NCBI GenBank assembly: GCA_937872175.1
Contig: CALMPI010000037.1
Span: 62,001 to 126,000 of the forward strand
Origin: an uncultured Flavobacteriales bacterium
GTDB taxonomy: Bacteria > Bacteroidota > Bacteroidia > Flavobacteriales_F > PHOS-HE28
Reading direction: 5' to 3'
DNA length: 64,000 nt
Shown here in pieces: positions 32,551 to 40,555 of this stretch. The notes under the pieces are model-generated. The model did no database searches and was not told the DNA's origin. It was given only the letters and a program-made list of their open reading frames with translations. The position numbers and the translations under genes are program-made. Each line of letters starts with the position of its first letter. Within the stretch, counting starts at the first letter, position 1.

Positions 32551-32889
32551 CTACCCCACCAACCGCCACACCATGCCCACGAGCACCACGCTCATGATCA
32601 CCGAGTAGATGGTCTTGTTGTGGCGGGCGAGCCATTCGGGCAGGTAGATGTCGAAGTTTGCGCGCTGGGAGTCGGAGTAACGACGGGCCACCACGGTGAG
32701 CGGGCAGCTCATGCGGAAGAGGAGCAGCGCGACGATCTCGAGCCCCACCAGCCCCAGGCCGATCCAGAACCAGCGGTCGATGCGGTCGGCGATGACGGCG
32801 TAGAGGAGATAGTAGATGACCGCACTGAGCACGACCCAGATGACGGTGTGTACGGCCTTGATCGCGATCAACGCTGTCCGTGCTTGCAT
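32551..32889 (-). CDS. Small membrane protein of unknown function
   Basis: 112 residues with three hydrophobic segments (ALIAIKAVHTVIWVVLSAVIYYLL; FWIGLGLVGLEIVALLLF; IYSVIMSVVLVGMVWRLVG). Between them lies a polar segment with FRMSCPLTVVARRYSDSQRANFDIYLPEWLARHNK. That CPLT.. and LPxWLARxNK pattern recurs in small DUF-type membrane proteins of Bacteroidota. I assign no function. The start follows CACCTTCG by 4 nt. Confidence 0.65.
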   Translation of the reverse strand: MQARTALIAIKAVHTVIWVVLSAVIYYLLYAVIADRIDRWFWIGLGLVGLEIVALLLFRMSCPLTVVARRYSDSQRANFDIYLPEWLARHNKTIYSVIMSVVLVGMVWRLVG

Positions 32890-32893
32890 GGTT

Positions 32894-32901
32894 CGAAGGT
32901 G
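32894..32901 (-). promoter_or_regulatory. -7 box (CACCTTCG)
   Basis: 4 nt before the ATG at 32889 on the minus strand. Confidence 0.4.
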
Positions 32902-32997
32902 GGCACGGGTGGCCCCCACGGCCCTGATGACCATCACCCACCAACGCCAGCGGCCCCCGAGCAGATCGGAGGCCGCTGACCCTGGGTCGCCATTCGA

Positions 32998-33501
32998 TCA
33001 GAACACCACGGCCTTGCTGCGACGGGCGGGCGTCAATCGGCGGGTATGCTCCACGGCCACACATCCGCCCTGCGCATCAAAGGCCAGGCGCCCCACGGGA
33101 CCGGCATAGGCCAGGCCGCCCATGCGCTTCTCGAGTTCGAGCACCACGCCCATGCGGAGCTGCCGCGGTCCTTTTCCATCGGGTCCGAGCTCGGCATGAT
33201 GGGTGTCCACCACCACCTCCTTGCTGAGGTGGCCGGGATGCTCGAAGCGCACCAGCACCTCCGCATCGGCAGGCAGCAGCACATCGAAACGGCCGGTGCG
33301 CGACACGGGGGCGGTACGCACGGAGCCTCCGACCTGCACCTCCACGGTGGCCTGATCGAAACTGAGGGCCTCCACGTGGAGCCAGCCGATCAGCTCCACC
33401 GTGCTGCTCGCGAGCGGAGCCGGGGGCGGACCGGCCTGTGTGGCGGAGAAGGGCAGCAGGCAGGCGGCGAGCGCGGGCAGGAGGTGGTTGAGGTGTTGCA
33501 T
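32998..33501 (-). CDS. Small secreted beta-sandwich protein
   Basis: 167 residues with a signal peptide (LLPALAACLLPFSATQA). The mature domain (VELIGWLHVEALSFDQATVEVQVGG ... GRFDVLLPADAEVLVRFEHPGHLSKEVVVDTHHA) has the rhythm of a carboxypeptidase-regulatory-like or SusC-plug fold, in which a decorated strand is followed by G.F.v.lP and fe.pGh.sk. No enzymatic motif is seen. It is downstream of and co-directional with the OmpA lipoprotein gene, with a hairpin between them. Confidence 0.6.
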   Translation of the reverse strand: MQHLNHLLPALAACLLPFSATQAGPPPAPLASSTVELIGWLHVEALSFDQATVEVQVGGSVRTAPVSRTGRFDVLLPADAEVLVRFEHPGHLSKEVVVDTHHAELGPDGKGPRQLRMGVVLELEKRMGGLAYAGPVGRLAFDAQGGCVAVEHTRRLTPARRSKAVVF

Positions 33502-33648
33502 GAGGCTGGGTGTGTTGGGGGCGATACGGGCGGCCCGCCGCGCGGTGACGTTGCTTCGACCAACGGCGGCCGGGTATCGACGGGGCGGACGAACGCCCGT
33601 GCGGAGGATGGGCGACCCGCAACCGGCGGAGCGCCCGCATGAACGCGC

Positions 33649-33673
33649 GTACGGCGCCGTGGAGGCGCCGTAC
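33649..33673 (-). terminator. Hairpin after the OmpA-family gene
   Basis: A perfect 10-bp stem GTACGGCGCC/GGCGCCGTAC with a 5-nt loop, about 20 nt past the stop of the OmpA gene. No T-tract follows, so termination is inferred from position and stability. Confidence 0.45.
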
Positions 33674-33694
33674 ACAAGCGAAGGATGGACCCGG

Positions 33695-34585
33695 TCACTG
33701 GCCGGAAGCCTTCTTCAGGCCGTCCTCGATCATGCCGAAGAACTGGTCCATCTTGGGCAGGATGACGATGCGGATGCGGCGGTTGCGTGAGCGCCCATCG
33801 GGCGTGTCGTTGCCCACCAGCGGCAGGTACTCACTGCGGCCGGCGGCGGTGATGCGGGCCGGGTCCACCTTGTAGTCGTTCTGCAGCACCCGGGTGATGG
33901 TGACCGCACGGGACACGCTGAGGTCCCAATTATCCTTGAAACACTCGCGGCTGATGGGCACATTGTCGGTGTGACCCTCCACCAGCACCTCCTGGTCGGG
34001 CTTGTCGTTGAGCACCGTGGCCACCTTGCCGAGCACCTCGCGGGCACGGGCCGAGAGCTCGGTGCTGCCGGTGCGGAACATCATCTTGTCGCTGAGCTCG
34101 ATGAAGACGACGCTCTTCTCCACGTTCACCACCACATCCGTGTCGTTGAGGTTGCCCAGGGAGCTCTTGAGGCTGACGACCAGGGCCAGGGTGACGCTAT
34201 CCTTCTTGGTCAGTGCGTCCTGCAGCGTGCGGATGCGGAGATCCTGCTCGCGGATCTGCTCCAGCGATCTCTCCAGGTTGGCGGCCTCCTGCTTGGTGAG
34301 CGTGGCCATCTGGTCCACGTTGTTGAGCAGGGCGGCGTTGGTGTTGTTCAGCTGGGCCACCTGGTCCTTGAGGTGCTCGTTCTTGTTCTGCAGCTCGGCG
34401 AGGCGCGCTTCCAGCACGGCCTTCTCGCTCCGGCACCCGTCGAGCCCGCGGTTGCACTCGTCCAGCTTGTTCTTGAGGGTCTCGTTGGAGAGGGTGAGGG
34501 CGGTGTACTTCTTCTTGGACACGCAGCTGGTGGAGCCCAGCAGGAGCGCGCCGAGGGCGGCGGTGATGAGGGTGGCTCGCGTCAT
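33695..34585 (-). CDS. OmpA-family peptidoglycan-binding lipoprotein
   Basis: 296 residues: a lipoprotein signal (ITAALGALLLGSTSC, Cys about 21), a coiled coil of about 100 residues (LKNKLDECNRGLDGC ... QEAANLERSLEQIREQDL), then a C-terminal OmpA domain with VFIELSDKMMFRTGSTEL and the diaminopimelate-contact motif VLVEGHTDNVPI, ending in NRRIRIVILPK. It anchors the outer membrane to peptidoglycan. It resembles the coiled-coil OmpA lipoproteins common in Flavobacteriales. Confidence 0.88.
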   Translation of the reverse strand: MTRATLITAALGALLLGSTSCVSKKKYTALTLSNETLKNKLDECNRGLDGCRSEKAVLEARLAELQNKNEHLKDQVAQLNNTNAALLNNVDQMATLTKQEAANLERSLEQIREQDLRIRTLQDALTKKDSVTLALVVSLKSSLGNLNDTDVVVNVEKSVVFIELSDKMMFRTGSTELSARAREVLGKVATVLNDKPDQEVLVEGHTDNVPISRECFKDNWDLSVSRAVTITRVLQNDYKVDPARITAAGRSEYLPLVGNDTPDGRSRNRRIRIVILPKMDQFFGMIEDGLKKASGQ

Positions 34586-34726
34586 GGTGAAGGGGTGAAT
34601 GGGTCAAAGCTAGAGGGCGCGCGATGAAGGATCCGTGAAAAGGCCACGCCCCTTCCACAGGCACCTGTTCACGGTCCGGCGCAGGGGCCGCAGCAACGGA
34701 GGGTCGGGGTGCCCTTCTTTGCGACC

Positions 34727-36157
34727 ATGGCCTTGAGCCGCTTCTGGACCTGGATGCTGCTGCTGAGCATCGCCTACATCATGGCCATGCTGTTCAGCGG
34801 CCGGCAATACGGGCTGGGCGCACTGGTGAACGGCAGGCAGGGCGAGCCGATGCTGGTGAACGAGCTGGACACCACTATGCTCGCAGGCACGGCGCTGCTG
34901 GTGGAGCTGCGAGCCGCCGGTACCACCGGCGTGCAGCGGGGCGACACCCTGTACACCGTGAACGGTGCGGGCGTGGTGAAGGTGAGCGTAGGCACGGTGC
35001 CGGCGGACGGCCTCTTCCCCACCTGCCGCAACACGCTCACCGACCTGTGGCTGCCACTGATCGGTTACCTCACCTTCTTCTGCGGACTGCTGAACCTGTT
35101 GGTGGACGCCCGGGCCATGGAGAAGGTGGCGCGGGTGCTGTCGCCCGTGTTCCACCGCATCTTCCCCGACCTGCGCAAGGACCACCCGGCCTACGGGTTC
35201 ATGACCTTGAACTTCGCGGCCAACTTCCTGGGCCTGGACAGCGCGGCCACGCCTTTCGGACTGAAGGCGATGGAGAGCATGCAGGCGGACAACCCCGACA
35301 AGGACAGGGCGACCAACGGCCAGATCATGTTCCTGTGCCTGCATGCGGCGGGCCTCACGCTGCTGCCCACGAGCATCATCGGCTACCGGGCGGCCATGGG
35401 CGCGGCCAACCCGGCGGACATCATGATCCCGCTGATCATCACCTCGTTCGTGGGCACGCTGGCCGCGCTGTTCCTCGTGGCCTTCAAGCAGCGGATCAAC
35501 CTGTTCAACCTGCCGGTGATGGCCTTCGTGCTGGGCATCAGCATCATCATCGGTGTGCTGATGGCCTACATCACCGGCCTGCAGGGCGTGCACAAGTTCC
35601 ACTTCACCGACAACCTCAGCAACGGCATGCTGCTGGGCATCATCGGCCTGATCGTGGGCTTCGCCCTGTGGAAGGAGAACGCGTTCACCGAGAAGGGCAC
35701 GAACATGTTCGATTCCTTCGTGCATGGCGCGAAGGACGGCTTCACCACGGGCCTGCGGGTGCTGCCGTACATGATCGCCATGCTGGCGGCGCTGAGCATC
35801 TTCCGCAACAGCGGGCTGATGGGCATCGTGATGGACGGGCTCTCGGCCGCGATGGCCGCAGTGGGCGTGGACAAGGCGGTGATCGACGCGGTGCCCGTGG
35901 CGCTGATGCGTCCCTTCAGCGCGGGGGGCTCACGCGGCTTCCTGCTGGACGCCATGAAGACCTACGGACCGGACAGCCTCACGGGCCAGCTGGTGTGCCT
36001 GTTCCAAGGCGCCGCCGAGACCACCTTCTACGTGGTGGCCCTGTACTTCGGCAGCGTGAGCGTGAAGGACAGCCGGTACACGCTGTGGGTGATGCTGCTG
36101 GCCGACCTGGTCTGCGTGGTGACGGCGGTGTTCGTGTGCAGCATCTACTTCGGGTGA
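34727..36157 (+). CDS. Nucleoside-recognition (SpmA/SpmB-like) membrane protein
   Basis: 476 residues with about ten membrane helices in two related halves, each containing a nucleoside-recognition (Gate) domain: residues about 110-260 (GYLTFFCGLLNLLVDARAMEKVARVLSP) and 330-476 (ALSIFRNSGLMGIVMDGLSAAM). PFSAGGSRGFLLDAM and FQGAAETTFYVVALYFG match the SpmA-SpmB fusion of Bacteroidota. The transported substrate is not known. CTTCTTTGCG directly precedes ATG 34727, favouring it over ATG 34709. Confidence 0.82.
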   Translation: MALSRFWTWMLLLSIAYIMAMLFSGRQYGLGALVNGRQGEPMLVNELDTTMLAGTALLVELRAAGTTGVQRGDTLYTVNGAGVVKVSVGTVPADGLFPTCRNTLTDLWLPLIGYLTFFCGLLNLLVDARAMEKVARVLSPVFHRIFPDLRKDHPAYGFMTLNFAANFLGLDSAATPFGLKAMESMQADNPDKDRATNGQIMFLCLHAAGLTLLPTSIIGYRAAMGAANPADIMIPLIITSFVGTLAALFLVAFKQRINLFNLPVMAFVLGISIIIGVLMAYITGLQGVHKFHFTDNLSNGMLLGIIGLIVGFALWKENAFTEKGTNMFDSFVHGAKDGFTTGLRVLPYMIAMLAALSIFRNSGLMGIVMDGLSAAMAAVGVDKAVIDAVPVALMRPFSAGGSRGFLLDAMKTYGPDSLTGQLVCLFQGAAETTFYVVALYFGSVSVKDSRYTLWVMLLADLVCVVTAVFVCSIYFG

Positions 36158-36201
36158 CGGCGGAGCCGGTGAAGCGCTTTCTTTGCGGCCCACTCACACT
36201 C

Positions 36202-36684
36202 ATGGGCAAGCCATACGCAGAGGACAAGATCGAGCGTCGCCGTTCCAAGATCCACGGCAACGGCGTGTTCGCCATCGCCCCCATCCGCAAGGGGGAGCTG
36301 ATCGTGCAGTACAAGGGCAGGATGGTGACGCACGCGGAGGCCGACCGGCAGCACGGCGGGGATGTGACGAGCGGCCACACCTTCCTGTTCACGCTGAACG
36401 AGAAGTACATCCTGGACGCGAACGTGCGCGGCAACATCGCGCGTTGGCTGAACCACAGCTGTGCGCCCAACTGCGAGGCGTTGGTGCACGAGGATGAGGG
36501 CGGCGACCCGAAGAAGGACAAGGTGATCATCGAGGCGCTCCGGGCGATCAAACCCGGCGAGGAGCTCACCTACGACTACGGCATCGTGCTGGACGAGCGG
36601 CACACCAACGCGTTGAAGCGGATCTGGGCCTGTCGATGCGGCTCGCCGAAGTGCACCGGCACCATGCTGAAGCCCAAGCGCTGA
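36202..36684 (+). CDS. SET-domain protein (putative protein lysine methyltransferase)
   Basis: 160 residues covering a compact SET domain: KIHGNGVFAIAPIRKGELIVQY (SET-N), RWLNHSCAPNCEA at about 81-93 (the NHSC cofactor motif), LTYDYG at about 122-127 (catalytic Tyr), and a post-SET zinc site CRCGSPKCTG at about 144-153. All key residues are present, so it should be active. The protein target in bacteria of this kind is unknown. It begins 45 nt after the nucleoside-recognition gene with a TTTCTTTG sequence just upstream. Confidence 0.88.
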   Translation: MGKPYAEDKIERRRSKIHGNGVFAIAPIRKGELIVQYKGRMVTHAEADRQHGGDVTSGHTFLFTLNEKYILDANVRGNIARWLNHSCAPNCEALVHEDEGGDPKKDKVIIEALRAIKPGEELTYDYGIVLDERHTNALKRIWACRCGSPKCTGTMLKPKR

Positions 36685-36730
36685 CCGGAACGGGACCGCT
36701 GTGGCACGGCGCTTGCCAAGGGGGGCGGCG

Positions 36731-36738
36731 TACCTTCG
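36731..36738 (+). promoter_or_regulatory. -7 box of lolA (TACCTTCG)
   Basis: 6 nt before the ATG at 36745. Confidence 0.45.
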
Positions 36739-36744
36739 CGCCCC

Positions 36745-37395
36745 ATGAGAACCCTGCTATCCCTGCTGACCATCGGCCTGCTGGCCGCCTCCCCTGCCAA
36801 CGCCCAGGACGACCCCCGCAGCAAGGCGGTGATGGACCGCCTGATCGCCAAGAACAAGGGGTACACGAGCTTCGAGGCCGACTTCAGCAGCCGCCTGGTG
36901 AACAAGGCCGGCAAGCTGGATGTGAAGCAGGAGGGCACCGTGAAGGTGAAGGGCAGGAAGTTCAACCTGGTGCTGGACAAGAACACGGTGATCAGCGACG
37001 GCGTCACCCTCTGGACCTACAACAAGGAGGCGAACGAAGTATCGCTGAACACCGCTGCGGAGATGGACCAGGAGCTCGATCCCAGCAAGCTGTTCACGAT
37101 GTACGAAACCGGCTTCAAGAGCCAGTACGTCAGTGAAGCCCCCGACGCGGCCGGTGTGGTGGTGCAGACCGTGAAGCTGTTCCCCATCGACCCGACGAAG
37201 AAGCCGTTCCACACCGTGGTGCTGGTGGTGGACAAGGCGAAGGTGGAGCCCCGCAGTGTGCAGGTGCTCTACAAGGACGGCAATGAGGTCACCTACGTGT
37301 TAAAGCGGTTCGCGCCGAACGTGGACCTGGCCGACGCCCTGTTCACCTTCGACAAGGCCAAGCACCCCGGCGTGGAGGTGAACGACCTGCGTTGA
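36745..37395 (+). CDS. lolA: LolA-like outer-membrane lipoprotein carrier
   Basis: 216 residues with a signal peptide (TLLSLLTIGLLAASPANA). The half-barrel follows: MDRLIAKNKGYTSFEADFSSRL, EGTVKVKGRKFNLVLDKNTVISDGVTLWTYNKEANEVSLN, and a C-terminal strand set ending FTFDKAKHPGVEVNDLR, as in LolA/LolA-like proteins of Bacteroidota. It ferries lipoproteins across the periplasm. In Flavobacteriales it usually lies close to ftsK; here the two are about 6 kb apart. Confidence 0.88.
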   Translation: MRTLLSLLTIGLLAASPANAQDDPRSKAVMDRLIAKNKGYTSFEADFSSRLVNKAGKLDVKQEGTVKVKGRKFNLVLDKNTVISDGVTLWTYNKEANEVSLNTAAEMDQELDPSKLFTMYETGFKSQYVSEAPDAAGVVVQTVKLFPIDPTKKPFHTVVLVVDKAKVEPRSVQVLYKDGNEVTYVLKRFAPNVDLADALFTFDKAKHPGVEVNDLR

Positions 37396-37398
37396 TCC

Positions 37399-38832
37399 TC
37401 AGCGCCTGCGGACCTGTCGTCGGACGGGGATGGCGGCCTCACGCCGGATGCGCTCCAGCTCGGAGGCCGGGACCCTGTGCTCAAGCCCGGGTTCAAGCGG
37501 GGGTACCCAGCGCTCCGGATGACGCAGGTCGGGTTGGATGGCCGCAAGGTCTTGATCCGGCGGGAACAGGTAGCGAGGAGGCCGTCCATTGTGGCGGATG
37601 ATGATCTCCGATGTGATGCGCACGTTGGGAAAGCCGCGCCTGGCCATCTCCTCCTTCATCCAACGGGCGAAGCGCACGGTCACCCTGGGGTCGTAGGCGC
37701 TCACGTTCGCCTGCATGTTGTTGATGAAACGCTCAAGCGCCACCGGTCGCTTGTTGCCCTGCTCGTCGTGGACGAAGTAGGCGATGCGTAAGGGGTCTCG
37801 GGTGGACACCTTCATCCGCCAGCTGAACCGCTGGCCGATGCTCGTCCAGTCCACATCTCCCGGCAGCAGCAGCCAGCGCAGCGGGAACAGCAACTGGAAG
37901 GCGAAGTACCCCGCGAACAGCGCGAGCACGGTCCCACGGGCCGCAGAAGATCCTGGAGCGGAAGGCGCGCCGCCCGAGCGTCGTCCCCTGCGGTCCATGA
38001 AGGCGGCCACCTCCTCGGGGTCGAAGAACAGGATGGTGGCGGCGATCATGAAGAAGGGGAAGACCCCGATGTCGTCGAAGAGCAGGTGGTTGGTGAGGTT
38101 GAAGAGCAGCACGAAGGGCAGGATGTACCGACGGGAGCGCTTCCACCAGAGCAGGGGGCCGACGGCCAGGTCGAACAGGAGTCCGCCGTAGGTGAAGAAG
38201 GCCACGACCGGCATGGAGGTGAGCAGGCCCTCCAACGCCCCACCGCGGGCGGCGGCCTCCAGAGCCGTGCGCATGGGCTGCATGTGAGCGAGCCAATCCG
38301 GGTTCAGTTTGGCGATGCCGCCATAGAAGTACACGATGACCACCTGCAGCCGGAGGGCCCACCAGCACCATCGGGGCACGGTCGTGCTGGTCATCCTTGC
38401 CTTGAAGAGCAGGCGGTCCAGGCTCCACGCGCGATGCGCGGGGATCAACGTGAACAGGAACGCGAGCAGGGCGAAGAGGTAGAAGTGGTTGTTGTAGATG
38501 CAGCGATCGAGCAGCAGCACATAGGTGAAGCCCGCGAAGAACAGCATGGTGGCCATCCGATAGAGGAGACCGGCTGCGATCGCGAGCGTGCTGAACGCCA
38601 TGGTGGCCAGGATGGCGTCCATGGCGGCCTTGCCCAAGGGCCGCACCCACGTGAACCCCTCGTACGGGAACAACAGTTTCGGACCCACGAGCCCCATGTC
38701 CACCAAGCGGATACTGTGGTAGTAGGACATCTCGTAGAAGAGCAGTCCGCCCAGCAGGATGCGGAGCACGGCGAGCGCGCGGGCATCCGTGTGCTCGAAA
38801 AGCCGGTCGGTCCAGCGGGGACTGGCGGTCAT
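37399..38832 (-). CDS. HTTM / vitamin K gamma-carboxylase-like membrane protein
   Basis: 477 residues with about seven hydrophobic segments. RILLGGLLFYEMSYYHSIRLVD, DRCIYNNHFYLFALLAFLFTLIPAHRAWSLD and VIVYFYGGIAKLNPDWLAHMQPMR match the HTTM domain. The Lys in GGIAKLNPDW corresponds to the catalytic-base region of vitamin K-dependent carboxylase. The C-terminal hydrophilic domain (about 330-477) includes RFSWRMKVSTRDP. In animals this family carboxylates Glu using vitamin K; bacterial substrates are mostly unknown. It converges with lolA, 3 nt apart, and diverges from the OsmC gene. Confidence 0.85.
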   Translation of the reverse strand: MTASPRWTDRLFEHTDARALAVLRILLGGLLFYEMSYYHSIRLVDMGLVGPKLLFPYEGFTWVRPLGKAAMDAILATMAFSTLAIAAGLLYRMATMLFFAGFTYVLLLDRCIYNNHFYLFALLAFLFTLIPAHRAWSLDRLLFKARMTSTTVPRWCWWALRLQVVIVYFYGGIAKLNPDWLAHMQPMRTALEAAARGGALEGLLTSMPVVAFFTYGGLLFDLAVGPLLWWKRSRRYILPFVLLFNLTNHLLFDDIGVFPFFMIAATILFFDPEEVAAFMDRRGRRSGGAPSAPGSSAARGTVLALFAGYFAFQLLFPLRWLLLPGDVDWTSIGQRFSWRMKVSTRDPLRIAYFVHDEQGNKRPVALERFINNMQANVSAYDPRVTVRFARWMKEEMARRGFPNVRITSEIIIRHNGRPPRYLFPPDQDLAAIQPDLRHPERWVPPLEPGLEHRVPASELERIRREAAIPVRRQVRRR

Positions 38833-38888
38833 GGCGCATCCAAGATGCACGATCCGTCCCGTTGGCGCGATATCCATGCGGGAACGCA

Positions 38889-38896
38889 CACCTTTG
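38889..38896 (+). promoter_or_regulatory. -7 box of the OsmC operon (CACCTTTG)
   Basis: 4 nt before the ATG at 38901, upstream of OsmC-CDGSH-NAT. Confidence 0.45.
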
Positions 38897-38900
38897 CGGG

Positions 38901-39317
38901 ATGGAGGAAGGAAGGCACCTGACCATCGGAGCTCGGCTGGACGGAGCCCCTTACGCCACCCGCCTGACCATGCGGGGCCACACGCTGGTGGCCGACGAAC
39001 CGCGGGAGGACGGCGGGCTGGACGAAGGACCCCGGCCGCATGAGCTGCTCTGCAGCGCACTGGCCAGCTGCACGCTGATCACCATGCGGATGTACGCCGA
39101 CCGCAAGGGTTGGCCGCTCACGGCTTTGAGCGTCGAAACGCGGATGGACCGCACCTCGGCGCAGGGCGCGGTGGACACGCAGCTGCACATGGACATCCGC
39201 ATCGATGGCGGGCTGGACCCGGACCAACGCGCGCGGCTGATGCAGATCGCCACCCGATGCCCGGTGCATCGCACCCTGTTGAACCCGATCCACATCCACA
39301 TCGCCGAACGACCATGA
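38901..39317 (+). CDS. OsmC/Ohr family peroxidase
   Basis: 138 residues. The family Cys are recognisable in HELLCSALASCTLITMRMYADRKGW (second-domain helix; one peroxidatic Cys) and in ATRCPVHRTLL (C-terminal Cys). The first half carries a DEPREDGGLDEGP loop typical of the YhfA/OsmC subgroup. It reduces organic hydroperoxides. The start follows the -7 box by 4 nt, and its stop overlaps the next ATG by 4 nt, making a three-gene operon with the CDGSH protein and the acetyltransferase. Confidence 0.88.
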   Translation: MEEGRHLTIGARLDGAPYATRLTMRGHTLVADEPREDGGLDEGPRPHELLCSALASCTLITMRMYADRKGWPLTALSVETRMDRTSAQGAVDTQLHMDIRIDGGLDPDQRARLMQIATRCPVHRTLLNPIHIHIAERP

Positions 39318-39742
39318 GCGACAAGGAGCACACCTACACCAACGGCGAGGTCACCATCGTGTGGAAGGCATCGTTGTGCACGCATTCGCGCCGCTGCTGG
39401 ACCGGCCTGCCAGAGGTCTTCAAACCCGGGGAGCGGCCGTGGATCCGGCCCGACGGCGCGGAGACCGCGCGCATCATCGCCCAGGTGGGTCAGTGCCCCA
39501 GCGGAGCCCTGAGCCTGCGCGGCGAGGCCCCGACGGCGACACCGGCCGCAGCGGCCGCATCCGGGGTCGCCATCGAGGTGAGCCCGAACGGTCCATTGCT
39601 GGTGCACGGCCAGGTGGTGGTGAAGCATCCGGACGGTCGCACGGAGGAGCGCGCCGAACGCTGTGCGCTGTGCCGGTGCGGTCACTCGGGCAACAAGCCG
39701 TGGTGCGACGGGTCGCACCGTGCGCAGGGCTTCATCGGTTGA
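39314..39742 (+). CDS. Two-domain iron-sulfur protein (Fer4_19 plus CDGSH)
   Basis: 142 residues. The N-terminal half (about 10-70) is a Fer4_19 divergent ferredoxin-like domain (VTIVWKASLCTHSRRCWTGLP ... VGQCPSGALS). The C-terminal part (about 95-142) is a CDGSH domain with the three Cys and one His of the cluster, RCALCRCGHSGNKPWCDGSH. Such proteins bind 2Fe-2S and act in redox or Fe-S traffic. ATGA overlap with the OsmC gene suggests a shared oxidative-stress role. Confidence 0.88.
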   Translation: MSDKEHTYTNGEVTIVWKASLCTHSRRCWTGLPEVFKPGERPWIRPDGAETARIIAQVGQCPSGALSLRGEAPTATPAAAAASGVAIEVSPNGPLLVHGQVVVKHPDGRTEERAERCALCRCGHSGNKPWCDGSHRAQGFIG

Positions 39743-39744
39743 GG

Positions 39745-40512
39745 ATGGACGAGCGTCACTACCTGGAACGCATCGGATCACGCGGGATCGACCGGCCCGA
39801 TCTGGAGAACCTGCGGCACCTGCACCGGGCGCACCTGCTGGCGGTGCCCTTCGAGAACCTGCACATCCGGGCGCGGATCCCGATCGAGCTCGATGTGGAG
39901 CGCCTCTTCGACAAGGTGGTGCGGCAGCGCCGGGGCGGCTTCTGCTACGAGCTGAACGGGCTCTTCGCCGAGCTGCTGGAACGGCTCGGTTACACGCTTG
40001 CCCGGGTGCAGGGCCAGGTGTACGAGCAGCGCCGCCAGCGCTTCGGGCCACCGTTCGACCACATGGCGCTGCTGGTGACCGTGGGCGAGGACCGCTACCT
40101 GGCCGACGTGGGCTTCGGCGACCTGTTCCTGGACCCCTTGCCGCTGCGGGTCGATGAGCCGCTGGTGGACAACGGGCGCACGTTCCGCTTCCACCACGAT
40201 GGCTCGGGCCAGCTGGTGCTGAAGCGCACGAACGGCCGCGGTGATGTGCCGGTGTACCGATTCAGCACGGACGACCATCCCTTCGCGGACTTCGCCCCGA
40301 TGTGCCGGCACCACCAGACCTCGCCGCACAGCCACTTCACCCAGCGCACGGTGGTGAGCCTGGCCTTGGACGACGGGCGCGTCACCCTCACGGAGCGACG
40401 CACCATCCTCACCCGCAACGGTTCGCGCGAGGAACGGAGCCACGACGAGGTCGGCTTCCGCGAGGCGCTGTGGGCGCACTTCGGGATGACGGTGCCGGAG
40501 GCCTTCCATTGA
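39745..40512 (+). CDS. nat: Arylamine N-acetyltransferase
   Basis: 255 residues with a full catalytic triad: Cys67 in RRGGFCYELN, His106 in FDHMALLV and Asp121 in LADVGFGD. The N-terminal helices (LENLRHLHRAHLLAVPFENLHI) are characteristic. It transfers acetyl (or other acyl) groups from CoA to arylamines and hydrazines. It begins 2 nt after the CDGSH gene and ends the operon. Confidence 0.92.
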   Translation: MDERHYLERIGSRGIDRPDLENLRHLHRAHLLAVPFENLHIRARIPIELDVERLFDKVVRQRRGGFCYELNGLFAELLERLGYTLARVQGQVYEQRRQRFGPPFDHMALLVTVGEDRYLADVGFGDLFLDPLPLRVDEPLVDNGRTFRFHHDGSGQLVLKRTNGRGDVPVYRFSTDDHPFADFAPMCRHHQTSPHSHFTQRTVVSLALDDGRVTLTERRTILTRNGSREERSHDEVGFREALWAHFGMTVPEAFH

Positions 40513-40529
40513 GCGGGCCAGGGGACGGC

Positions 40530-40537
40530 TACTTTTA
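40530..40537 (+). promoter_or_regulatory. -7 box of the DedA gene (TACTTTTA)
   Basis: 18 nt before the ATG at 40556. Confidence 0.4.
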
Positions 40538-40555
40538 CCCGCCTCATCCCACCCC

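Noticed and set aside
39110-39742. A longer frame upstream of the CDGSH protein
   Set aside because: The extra 68 codons overlap the OsmC gene in another frame; the ATG at 39314 overlapping its stop gives a normal two-domain protein.
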